From the NCBI GenBank assembly GCA_003231795.1, contig QIJI01000465.1:1-8158 (forward strand): a DNA stretch of 8,158 bases, written 5' to 3'. Position 1 is the stretch's first letter, and each line of letters opens with the position of its first letter. Both the position numbers and the translations under genes were made by a program. Below are positions 1-6,892 of this stretch, piece by piece. The stretch comes from Gammaproteobacteria bacterium. GTDB taxonomy: Bacteria; Pseudomonadota; Gammaproteobacteria; GCA-001735895. Below the pieces are notes generated by a model that was given only the letters and a program-made list of their open reading frames with translations, was not told the origin of the DNA and ran no database searches.

Positions 1-328
1 TGTCAAGTTAACCAATGCGGAACTTGTCCCGCCTGGCGATTCCGGGGGCAAGCCCAAAATCGGGGTTGATATTAACCGTGAAGGCAGCGGTTCCACCTAC
101 GGTGATTTCAGGGTTACTTTAATCCCGCAAGAAGGTGAACCGGTCCTGGTTGCGTTGGCCAATAGTGTGGCGGTGTATGCCAACCGCGACCGGCGCCGTT
201 TTGAAATGCCGTTAAACATTCCGCCCGGGGTCAACCTGGTTAATAGTGCGCTGGATATCGTCTTTATCGAATCCGGCGCCGATGTCGAGTCCGGCACGCT
301 GGCAACAACCCGCCTTGTGCTGAACTGA
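1..328 (+). CDS. Periplasmic fimbrial chaperone-like protein, C-terminal part (gene starts before the window)
   Basis: The open frame runs in from the left edge (first full codon at base 2) and stops with TGA at 326-328, giving the last 108 residues. The visible part is beta-rich: a strand around VDINREGSGSTYGDFRVTLI, then a segment ending in VAVYANRDRRRFEMPL, then a final strand pair ending in TTRLVLN. The pattern R-x-G-x-x-S-x-Y-G-D followed by V-A-V-Y is what I associate with the second half of the periplasmic 'molecular chaperone' proteins encoded next to DUF4402 pilins and usher-like proteins; this is recall of family style, not a search. Its role would be to hold pilin subunits in the periplasm and hand them to the usher encoded 16 bases downstream, with which it is probably co-transcribed. 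The N-terminal domain and signal peptide lie outside the window. It could instead be a minor secreted subunit. Confidence 0.6.
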   Translation, partial: VKLTNAELVPPGDSGGKPKIGVDINREGSGSTYGDFRVTLIPQEGEPVLVALANSVAVYANRDRRRFEMPLNIPPGVNLVNSALDIVFIESGADVESGTLATTRLVLN

Positions 329-344
329 ATAATGTGCGCCAAAC

Positions 345-2999
345 ATGGTACTGACTGGCAACCTGGCAAGTCTGCAAAAGTTGAGTCTGGCGGGTTTGCT
401 GGTAGTCTCGTTTTTCGCCAGCGCTCAGTCAACTAATACCCCCAGCAATAAAAACTGGATCCCCAGTACCCAGGATCTGCGAATTCTCGAGGTCCGCGTC
501 AAACAGTATTCCTTCGACGACTTCGTTGCGGCCTACCAGTTTGAAAATATTATCCTGCTGCCATTGGGTGCTGTTAGCGAGTTGACCGATATTGCCGTTG
601 AAGTCAGAATCGATACCGCGTCCGGTTTTGTATTAAAAGAAAATCGAACATTTTTTCTTGATACTACGCGCACTGAAATTACGCTCAAAGGCGCGACCCA
701 AAAGTATGATCCGGACAAAGTGCATCTGCTGTTTAATGACATTTACATCGAATCCGATCTGCTTGGCGACTGGTTCGATATGTCATTTAATATCGACCTG
801 TTTGCCGCTCGAATAACAATAGATTCTGACGAACCTTTACCTTTTCAGAATCGTCTGGAAAGAGATAAGCGCATCGCGCGGGCGATGTCTCGTCTGAATC
901 AAAGGAAAACCGATTACCCGCGCCATTATGAGCCCTATCAAAACTGGAGCGCGCCGTTTATCGATCAGACCGTTCGGTTCGATCGGCGCAAGACCAGTGA
1001 CGGTGATACCACCGGAGACTATCGATACACGACTTACGCTACTGCAGATCTGGCCAAAATGGAGTCCGTGTTTTACTTTTCCGGCAGTGAGGATGACAAA
1101 AGCGAAGATTTCAGACTTACCCTGGGTCGTAAGGAGCCGGAAGGCGGTTTACTGGCTCCTCTGGACGCCACCGAGTTTTCCCTTGGGCACCTGACAGAGC
1201 CCCGTCTGGCGCTGATCAATCAACCGAGCACGATCGAAGCCGGTGTCAGTATCAGCAGTTTTCCTTTGGGCCGACAGATTGAATTTGATCGCCATCGCTT
1301 TATCGGCGAATTATTGCCGAACTGGGAGGTGGAACTTTATCGAAACAATGCATTGATCGGATATCGGGCGGGGCCGGTTAATGGTCAGTATGACTTTCAG
1401 GATGTCCCATTACTGTTTGGCAACAACCATTTCCGCCTGGTATTTTACGGACCGCAGGGTCAGATTCGCACCGAAGATTTTCGATTTGATCTCAATCAAT
1501 CTCTTACCCGTGCGGGTGAAGGTTATTATCGTGTCACTGCCACCGATGACGAAGACGGCGGCAACCGAACCGTCCTGCAATACGACAGGGGTATAAACAA
1601 ACGCCTCTCGGCCACCCTCAATCTTGCCAGCATTCCGCTGGAAGACGCTGACGGGCGCGAGCAACACAACTATTTAAATGCCGGGCTGAGAAGCTACTGG
1701 GACAGTTTTTTTGTAACCTTTGACGTAATTGATGACCAGGAAGGGGGTAGTGCCACACAACTGAGCCTGCAAACCCGGTTGGGTGATACTGTTATTGGCC
1801 TCACTGAAACTACGCTTGACGAGTTTTTCAGTGAAGAATTTGCGCCCAATGAGGTGGCGCTGGCGAGCCGTAGTAGCTTGCGAATCGATACGGCTATCCC
1901 GCCGGGTTTTCTATCCCGAATTCCGTTGAGTTTCGAGGTCAAGCGTGATGAATTTGCACAAGGGGGGGAACTGCTCAGGTTTGTAAATCAGATATTTTTC
2001 AATACCCGCGGATTGGCGATCAGTAATCAGCTAGTGCGCCAGGAAATTACCGGGCAGGACCCGACCTCCAACGGTTCACTGCAATTGAGCAGTAGCTACT
2101 CAGGTATTCGCTGGCGCGGTAGTCTGAACTATGAGCTGGACCCGGAAGATGAGTTGACTAGTGTGGCTGTCACCGCCGATCCCGGACAATATGGTGATTA
2201 TAACCTGAGCCTGGGACTGCTTCATTCGCTCGACCAGGACCTGACAGAAATTAGTATCAGCGCCAATAAGGCATCGGGTCGATATAATCTAAGCCTGGGG
2301 GGTCGATTCAACGATGACGATGAAATTACCTTGAGCGCAAGTCTGTCGGTGAGTTTCGGCCGTGAACCCCGCAGTCGACAGTGGTTTTCGGATGCGCGTG
2401 CCATGGCCAGCAACGGCAGTGTATCGGCGCGAGCTTTTCTCGATGCCGACCAGAACGGTGTGTTCAGCGAAGGTGACGAACCTTTACCCGGCATTGGCTT
2501 CCGCTTGAACGGCGGCTTCAATTCATTGCGCACGAATGAAAATGGGGTTGGTTTCCTGACCGGGTTACCGGCGCACCAGCCGCTCAACTTGTCAATTGCG
2601 CCGGAGACAATTGAAGATCCCCTGTGGACGGTGGCGCGCGAAGGCGTGCTTGTGGTACCGCGTCCGGGTCATACAATTGAACTGGATTTCCCGATACTCC
2701 TTACCGGTGAAATTGACGGTACGGTTTATCTCGCCAAAGGCGGCATACAGTACGGGGTCGGTCGCGTAGTTATAGAGCTTCTCGATACTGCCGGTAATGT
2801 CATTAAAACTGCCACAACGGCCTACGACGGGTTTTATGTAATGAGTAACATTCCGATTGGCGAATACGACCTGCGCGTTTCTCCGCTGCAACAGGCTGAA
2901 TTGAATCTGATCGCCGACCGGACAGAATTTTTTAGCATCAGCGCCGAGGACATTTTTCTCAACGGCTTCGATTTTGTCTTGCGCGAGGACCAACCCTGA
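345..2999 (+). CDS. Outer-membrane usher-like protein with C-terminal SdrD/Cna-B-type domains
   Basis: This 884-residue protein begins with a clear Sec signal peptide (residues 1-27, likely cleaved after ASA; no lipobox Cys). Residues about 44-165 form a beta-rich periplasmic domain (contains LPLGAVSEL and NRTFFLD). Residues about 205-672 alternate polar and hydrophobic positions like a beta-barrel. Inside them, 327-380 (VELYRNNALIGY, then DFQDVPLLFGNNHFRLVFY) resembles the segment of chaperone-usher ushers where the product is guided through the pore. After the barrel, 694-780 starts with D700-x-D-x-N-G-x-F and a Glu/Asp-rich stretch, as in calcium-binding SdrD B-like folds. Residues 786-880 form a second Cna-B/carboxypeptidase-regulatory-like domain (YDGFYVMSNIPIGEYDLRV). 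I see no cysteine, whereas classical FimD/PapC ushers carry C-terminal disulfides. The ATG at 345 is the only reasonable start: an in-frame TAA lies at 330-332, and no good Shine-Dalgarno is visible, suggesting coupling to the gene ending at 328. Role as a pilus or fibre secretion pore is inferred. Confidence 0.75.
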   Translation: MVLTGNLASLQKLSLAGLLVVSFFASAQSTNTPSNKNWIPSTQDLRILEVRVKQYSFDDFVAAYQFENIILLPLGAVSELTDIAVEVRIDTASGFVLKENRTFFLDTTRTEITLKGATQKYDPDKVHLLFNDIYIESDLLGDWFDMSFNIDLFAARITIDSDEPLPFQNRLERDKRIARAMSRLNQRKTDYPRHYEPYQNWSAPFIDQTVRFDRRKTSDGDTTGDYRYTTYATADLAKMESVFYFSGSEDDKSEDFRLTLGRKEPEGGLLAPLDATEFSLGHLTEPRLALINQPSTIEAGVSISSFPLGRQIEFDRHRFIGELLPNWEVELYRNNALIGYRAGPVNGQYDFQDVPLLFGNNHFRLVFYGPQGQIRTEDFRFDLNQSLTRAGEGYYRVTATDDEDGGNRTVLQYDRGINKRLSATLNLASIPLEDADGREQHNYLNAGLRSYWDSFFVTFDVIDDQEGGSATQLSLQTRLGDTVIGLTETTLDEFFSEEFAPNEVALASRSSLRIDTAIPPGFLSRIPLSFEVKRDEFAQGGELLRFVNQIFFNTRGLAISNQLVRQEITGQDPTSNGSLQLSSSYSGIRWRGSLNYELDPEDELTSVAVTADPGQYGDYNLSLGLLHSLDQDLTEISISANKASGRYNLSLGGRFNDDDEITLSASLSVSFGREPRSRQWFSDARAMASNGSVSARAFLDADQNGVFSEGDEPLPGIGFRLNGGFNSLRTNENGVGFLTGLPAHQPLNLSIAPETIEDPLWTVAREGVLVVPRPGHTIELDFPILLTGEIDGTVYLAKGGIQYGVGRVVIELLDTAGNVIKTATTAYDGFYVMSNIPIGEYDLRVSPLQQAELNLIADRTEFFSISAEDIFLNGFDFVLREDQP

Positions 3000-3001
3000 G
3001 C

Positions 3002-3045
3002 AAACCGGATACGGGAACTCTGTCCTGTGATTCCGTTCCGGGTTT
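3002..3045. terminator. Imperfect hairpin between convergent genes, possible bidirectional terminator
   Basis: The space between the usher stop and the fusion-gene stop folds into a bulged stem. AAACC 3002-3006 pairs with GGTTT 3041-3045, GGA 3007-3009 with TCC 3037-3039, ACGG 3011-3014 with CCGT 3033-3036, and AA 3016-3017 with TT 3031-3032, giving 14 pairs with single-base bulges at 3010, 3015 and 3040. There is no long T-tract on either side, so it is not a textbook intrinsic terminator. Its position between two converging stop codons is what favours a termination or transcript-end role. Confidence 0.35.
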
Positions 3046-6019
3046 ACTGTTCCTGGACCAGGCGGAAGCCGAGAGAATTGTTGCGTTTAACGGTTTGATT
3101 CCCGTCGCGGTTGGCCGAGCGGAGATAGTCCGGTACGCTGCTCCAGGAACCGCCGCGTAACAAATGTCGCTTGCAGTCACCGCTAAGCCAGGCACTCCCG
3201 TCATTGGGTGCGCCGTTATAAGAGTCGTTCCAGCAGTCCTGCACCCATTCCCAGACATTGCCGTGCATATCATTGATTCCAAATTGATTTGCAGGGAAAG
3301 ACCCCACCGGAGAACTGTTAACCCATTTATCTGGACCTGATGCCTGCCCGTTACAGCAAATGTCTTTGCCGTAATTTGCTTTTTCACGTAGTCCGGATCC
3401 ACCCCAGGGGTATTTCGTTTCGCTGCCGGCTCTTGCCGCGTATTCCCATTCGGCTTCGCTGGGCAATCTGAAGCGGGTGCCGGTTATTTCGCTCAGCCAA
3501 CTGGCATAGTCGCTCGCCTCAGTCCAGTTCACGTTGATCACCGGGCGATTACCTCGGCCCCAGCCCTCATCCTTTGGTTTTTCCGCGTCCGTCTGCTCGA
3601 CGTAAATATCGAACTGGGCAAATGTGACCTCATGCTTCATCAGATTAAAACTTTTCACTTTTACCGGGTGCGCCGGTTTTTCATCGCTGCTTCCTCCGCG
3701 GTTGAGATCTCCCATATTGAAACTACCACCCGGAATTTTGACCAGGGTCATGCCCGGAGCATATTTTTTTAACAGCGTGGATGATGTTCGACTCTTTGCC
3801 AGTTCAAGCTGTTTGCTGGTTGCCTTGTCTTCCGGTTCTTTAGCCAGAGCCTTTTCAAATTGTTTAACAGCCTGGTTGTAGTCTTTTTCCGTCATTGCCT
3901 GCTCGGCTGCCGCGAGGGCTATATCACGATCCGCTTTAGCTCTTCTGGCATCTTCGGCAATCCGATTTTCAAGCTGTATCTTCACCGTTGTTTTTGATGC
4001 CTCGTAATAATCGCTCACAGTCTGATGAAGAACCCGGCTGGTAATTGCTGCGGCGCTGAATTCCTGCCGGGAAAGTTGTGTGCGTTCCTCCAATTTGATC
4101 AGATTGAGTGATTCCTGCTGCCCTGGCGTGATCCTCAGACCCCGTTTATTCAGGTAGCTTTTCCATTCGGTTTCGAGCTTTTGTGTTCGAGCCTGCTGGG
4201 CACCATAACGCGCCCTGTCTTTTACGCGTTGCAGATCGGCTTCAATTTTCTTCGCATATTGCCGGGTTAACTGTTCGGCTTGTTTGGTTGCCTTATTCAG
4301 TTGTCCGCTTTGTGCGAGCTGTACGGTGTTGTTAATCATCTGCTGTTGTTCGACATCAGTCGGTGCCTGCAGACCTTGAGATTCACGGTACCGCAGCCAT
4401 GTGTTCTGCGCCTGAAGCATTTTTTCATGGGCCAACAGGTATGCACTTGCCGTGTTGAAATACTGCAAATCTTGTTTCAGACCGACCTGTACCGGCAGCA
4501 ATACCTCGTTCGCCTGATAGAAGTCCTTATTTTCGATCAGCGACAGCGCCATCAGAACCTTGCCCTCGGAGCGGATCAAACGGCTGTTAGCGTATATGAT
4601 TTTATCGGTCAAGCGTTGCAGATTCTGGTTGCGGGCCAGTTCGAGCCGGGTCTGATAGAGCTGTTGCAGCGCTGCGGCTTTGTTGGCATCACTGCGGGCA
4701 CTCGCCAGAGCGTCCTCGAGGTTTGCAATGGTTCTTCCCCCGTCCCTGATTTTCGCCTGCAGCTTTGTGCGCGCCCGGTTTAAATCCTGTATCAGTCGGT
4801 TGACTTCGTTTACCAATTCTATCGAGTCACGGAATTGTTGTTGTTTTACATCGGATGCCAGTGGTTGAATGCCGTCCCAGAACCTGGCCAGGCGATTTGA
4901 CAAGTCGGCCGAAAATAGAATGGCCGTGGCAATGACGATGACCATGATGGTGCCGATTACATTGGGTCTGAATCTGGGTAACGACCAGGCAGGCTCTATT
5001 TGCGACATTGCGGAGCTGATATCTGCCATAGACTCAAATCGGGCCGACGGTTTGATATCGAGCATTTTTCTAATAATGGGCGCTACATTTTTACCAATTC
5101 TTCTACGTCGGATAGCAACTGATTTATGATTGGCTGACGGGACTTCGAAGGTTAGTAATTCGTGCATCACCAGCCCCAGCGCATATTGATCCACGTGGTT
5201 GTCGGCAATATCCGGATGCTGTAATTGCTCGGGCGCCTGATACTTGCTGATCTGTGCATTACCTGTTTGTTTGATTTGATGCGCCCGCTTCAGTTGGACG
5301 GTGCCAAACCCCATAATTTTATAGTTTCCCTTTTCGTCAACCCAGATGTTCTCGGGCCTGATGTCTCCATGCTCAGTCTTGATATGTGCATAGTTAAGGG
5401 CATCGGTAATGGCCCTGGCAAATTGAATGACTTCCTGGGTACTAAACGGTTTACGCGCCTTTTTACGCGTTTTTATCAATTGACTTAAAGTCTGGCCCTG
5501 GAGAAATTCGATGATGAGAAAAGAATATTCACCCGCGGTTTTCCAGCCGGTAACGTTCATGATTCCGGGGTGATAAAGTTCACTGGCAACCCGGGCTTCG
5601 GCAAGAAAACGCTGCAGGATATATTCGTTCGATAGCAGCTCCGGGTATATCACCATGATGACAACGTCTTTGTTACGCTTTTGGTCAAAAGCGCGCAACA
5701 TAACCCCAATGCTGTCCCTGGCCATTTGTTTTTTGACCTGATAGCGATCAGCGAGCAGTTGCCCCGGGCCCAGTTCCGAGATACCGAGCGGAGTGGTGTC
5801 ACCTTTAGGCGAACTGGATTGCATTTGAGCGACGCCTGCCAACGCGGCCGCAGCCCGCTCAAGCTGGCTTAACATGCCCCGGTACTGAGCTTTCAGTGCT
5901 TCGTTGGGCGCTGCCTTCAGGCGCTCGCTAATTAATTTTTTGCGCCTGTTGAAATGACCGAGTAAGTCGGCATCACCTTCAACTATCCCCAGGATTTTTC
6001 TTGCTTCGTCCCGGTTCAT
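3044..6019 (-). CDS. Transmembrane pseudokinase fused to coiled coil, TPR-like hairpin and FGE-sulfatase-like domain
   Basis: This protein has 991 residues. Residues 1-65 are helical. Residues 93-340 have the bacterial Ser/Thr kinase (PknB-like) fold: retained are the alpha-C Glu (E141), HGD aspartate D219 and N224, APE 262-264, D277 and R327. Lost are the GxGxxG loop (MARDSIG instead), the VAIK lysine (M122), the HRD arginine (G218) and the DFG aspartate (GFG at 237-239), so it is a predicted pseudokinase. One membrane segment lies at about 353-370, after basic residues, implying kinase inside and the rest periplasmic. Residues 388-690 are mostly charged helix and coiled coil; 697-730 resemble a TPR hairpin. 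Residues 752-990 form an FGE-sulfatase domain (GGSFNMG, HEVTFAQF, RLPSEAEWEYAARAG, DMHGNVWEWVQD, LRGGSW, LGFRLV) lacking the two catalytic Cys after RGGSW. All four cysteines (888, 889, 929, 949) sit in this domain. AAGGGG just before the ATG supports the start. Substrate or partner is unknown; regulation of the adjacent fibre genes is only a guess. Confidence 0.88.
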   Translation of the reverse strand: MNRDEARKILGIVEGDADLLGHFNRRKKLISERLKAAPNEALKAQYRGMLSQLERAAAALAGVAQMQSSSPKGDTTPLGISELGPGQLLADRYQVKKQMARDSIGVMLRAFDQKRNKDVVIMVIYPELLSNEYILQRFLAEARVASELYHPGIMNVTGWKTAGEYSFLIIEFLQGQTLSQLIKTRKKARKPFSTQEVIQFARAITDALNYAHIKTEHGDIRPENIWVDEKGNYKIMGFGTVQLKRAHQIKQTGNAQISKYQAPEQLQHPDIADNHVDQYALGLVMHELLTFEVPSANHKSVAIRRRRIGKNVAPIIRKMLDIKPSARFESMADISSAMSQIEPAWSLPRFRPNVIGTIMVIVIATAILFSADLSNRLARFWDGIQPLASDVKQQQFRDSIELVNEVNRLIQDLNRARTKLQAKIRDGGRTIANLEDALASARSDANKAAALQQLYQTRLELARNQNLQRLTDKIIYANSRLIRSEGKVLMALSLIENKDFYQANEVLLPVQVGLKQDLQYFNTASAYLLAHEKMLQAQNTWLRYRESQGLQAPTDVEQQQMINNTVQLAQSGQLNKATKQAEQLTRQYAKKIEADLQRVKDRARYGAQQARTQKLETEWKSYLNKRGLRITPGQQESLNLIKLEERTQLSRQEFSAAAITSRVLHQTVSDYYEASKTTVKIQLENRIAEDARRAKADRDIALAAAEQAMTEKDYNQAVKQFEKALAKEPEDKATSKQLELAKSRTSSTLLKKYAPGMTLVKIPGGSFNMGDLNRGGSSDEKPAHPVKVKSFNLMKHEVTFAQFDIYVEQTDAEKPKDEGWGRGNRPVINVNWTEASDYASWLSEITGTRFRLPSEAEWEYAARAGSETKYPWGGSGLREKANYGKDICCNGQASGPDKWVNSSPVGSFPANQFGINDMHGNVWEWVQDCWNDSYNGAPNDGSAWLSGDCKRHLLRGGSWSSVPDYLRSANRDGNQTVKRNNSLGFRLVQEQ

Positions 6020-6069
6020 GTTCCCCTTGATCTACACAGTTTAAATTTCATCAGAATCTGCCAATAACT

Positions 6070-6100
6070 GCGGGTTGAAATGTATTTCAATATGACCCGC
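6070..6100. repeat. Nested inverted repeat, candidate operator or hairpin
   Basis: An inner hyphenated palindrome TTGAAAT-GT-ATTTCAA (6075-6090) is flanked by outer arms GCGGG (6070-6074) and CCCGC (6096-6100). The left outer arm abuts the inner palindrome, while five bases separate them on the right. The motif TATGACCC, which includes part of the right arm, recurs as a direct copy at 6115-6122, 24 bases further on. The site lies about 50-80 bases upstream of the pseudokinase start, where an operator would act. It might instead fold in the 5' leader RNA. The regulator is unknown. Confidence 0.4.
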
Positions 6101-6278
6101 TGAATATCCCGAATTATGACCCAGTTTGGCTTGGATCGCATAACTAACGTATTGGCCAAATGTGATTCCGACAATTCCCGGATCCGTAAATTCCTTGTTC
6201 CAGGTACCTCATTAGCAGGCTCAAGATTTTGCTGATTCGGCCGAAATTAGGGTAACAGGCGTTTGCAATCACTCTTTC

Positions 6279-6286
6279 AAAGGAAG
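6279..6286 (+). promoter_or_regulatory. Strong Shine-Dalgarno for the DUF4402 gene
   Basis: AAAGGAAG lies eight bases before the ATG at 6295. It is the best ribosome-binding site in the window and fixes the start of the pilin-like gene despite its unusually long signal-peptide n-region. High translation would fit a structural subunit. Confidence 0.75.
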
Positions 6287-6294
6287 TTCCGGTC

Positions 6295-6828
6295 ATGACT
6301 GATATCACGAAATTGCTGATCTGGGATCGGTATCGCCGTTACCAGTTGTTGTTGCTGATGATACTGGGCATTGCCATTCAGTTACCGATGCAGGCGGCAA
6401 CCAGTACGGCAACGGTTAGCGCCAACATTGTCAGGCCTGTCAGCCTGGCTACTCAGAATGGTTTAAATTTCGCCGATGTTAGCGCCGAAAAATTGGCCGG
6501 AACCGTGGTGCTGAGCCCGAAAGGATCGCGGGTAACAACGGGTGGTATCGGGATTAAATCGAGCGTGGCCGGTGAGCCTGCCACATTCAAAGTACAGGGG
6601 GAACCCAATGCGGTGTATAGCATTCGACTGCCCAAGTCAGTAGTACTGACCGATTCGGGCGGCAATACCCTGGTGGTAGACAAGTTTACCAGTCTGCCGT
6701 CAACCTCGGGTTTAACCGATGCCAGTGGCCAACAAACCCTGTCGGTAGGCGCGACATTGAATGTTGGCAGTGACCAGGCTTACGGTCCCTATGGTGGCAC
6801 CATGTTCGTGACAATTGAATACAACTAA
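6295..6828 (+). CDS. DUF4402 domain protein, pilin-like secreted subunit
   Basis: This 177-residue protein carries a Sec signal peptide with a long basic n-region, a hydrophobic core around YQLLLLMILGIAIQL and a probable cleavage site in MQAA-TSTA. The mature part (about residues 36-177) is a single DUF4402 domain: an opening strand ATVSANIVRPVSL, the LNFADVSAEKLAGTVVLSP stretch, the GGI...FKVQGEPNAVYSIRLP core, VDKFTS, and the closing segment LSVGATLNVGSDQAYGPYGGTMFVTIEYN. There is no cysteine, typical of DUF4402 proteins. DUF4402 proteins are generally regarded as fimbrial-like subunits because they are encoded with chaperones and ushers, as here. The alternating hydrophobic N-terminus of the mature chain could act as a donor strand, but that is inference. 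It has its own promoter region shared with the divergent pseudokinase gene and no co-oriented partner immediately after it. Confidence 0.85.
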   Translation: MTDITKLLIWDRYRRYQLLLLMILGIAIQLPMQAATSTATVSANIVRPVSLATQNGLNFADVSAEKLAGTVVLSPKGSRVTTGGIGIKSSVAGEPATFKVQGEPNAVYSIRLPKSVVLTDSGGNTLVVDKFTSLPSTSGLTDASGQQTLSVGATLNVGSDQAYGPYGGTMFVTIEYN

Positions 6829-6892
6829 ATTAAATATGGGTCCGAGGGAGATGGCACTTACTTAAGCTCCAAACCTGCGGTGCCCCAGTCGG

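Larger units (their letters stand above)
6020..6294. promoter_or_regulatory. Divergent intergenic region driving the pseudokinase gene (-) and the DUF4402 gene (+)
   Basis: The two genes start back to back, so both promoters must lie in these 275 bases, or at least begin transcription through them. The stretch is more AT-rich than the flanking genes. I could not find a -35/-10 pair with good spacing on either strand. The best single elements are a CATAAT -10-like hexamer on the minus strand (6113-6118) without a matching -35, and TTGAAA boxes inside the inverted repeat at 6070-6100. No small coding sequence or RNA gene is evident. Confidence 0.6.

Noticed and set aside
332..336. ATG at 332 and overlapping GTG at 334 as earlier usher starts
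   Set aside because: Neither is in the usher frame, and an in-frame TAA at 330-332 closes it upstream of the ATG at 345.
2222..2993. Two antisense frames opposite the end of the usher gene
   Set aside because: They run opposite the well-formed SdrD/Cna-B domains, have no ribosome-binding site I can see and resemble no family.
2959..3402. Minus-strand open frame of 147 codons overlapping the FGE-like domain
   Set aside because: It is the same strand in another frame of a domain with strong family motifs, so it is a frame shadow.
4280..4783. Plus-strand open frame of 167 codons inside the pseudokinase fusion gene
   Set aside because: It lies wholly antisense to the convincing coiled-coil part of the fusion protein, its translation has no recognisable domain, and it has the Cys/Leu-rich composition of a reverse-strand shadow.
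6126..6141. Sigma-54-like TTGGC...GCAT element
   Set aside because: Only eight bases separate the GG and GC where the -24/-12 promoter needs ten.
6152..6159. TTGGCCAA perfect 8-base palindrome
   Set aside because: It is too short to stand out from chance and has no flanking symmetry or partner site.
6854..6884. GGCAC/GTGCC hairpin after the DUF4402 gene as a terminator
   Set aside because: A five-pair stem with a loop of about 21 bases and no T-tract is expected by chance; I see no clear terminator in 6829-6892.
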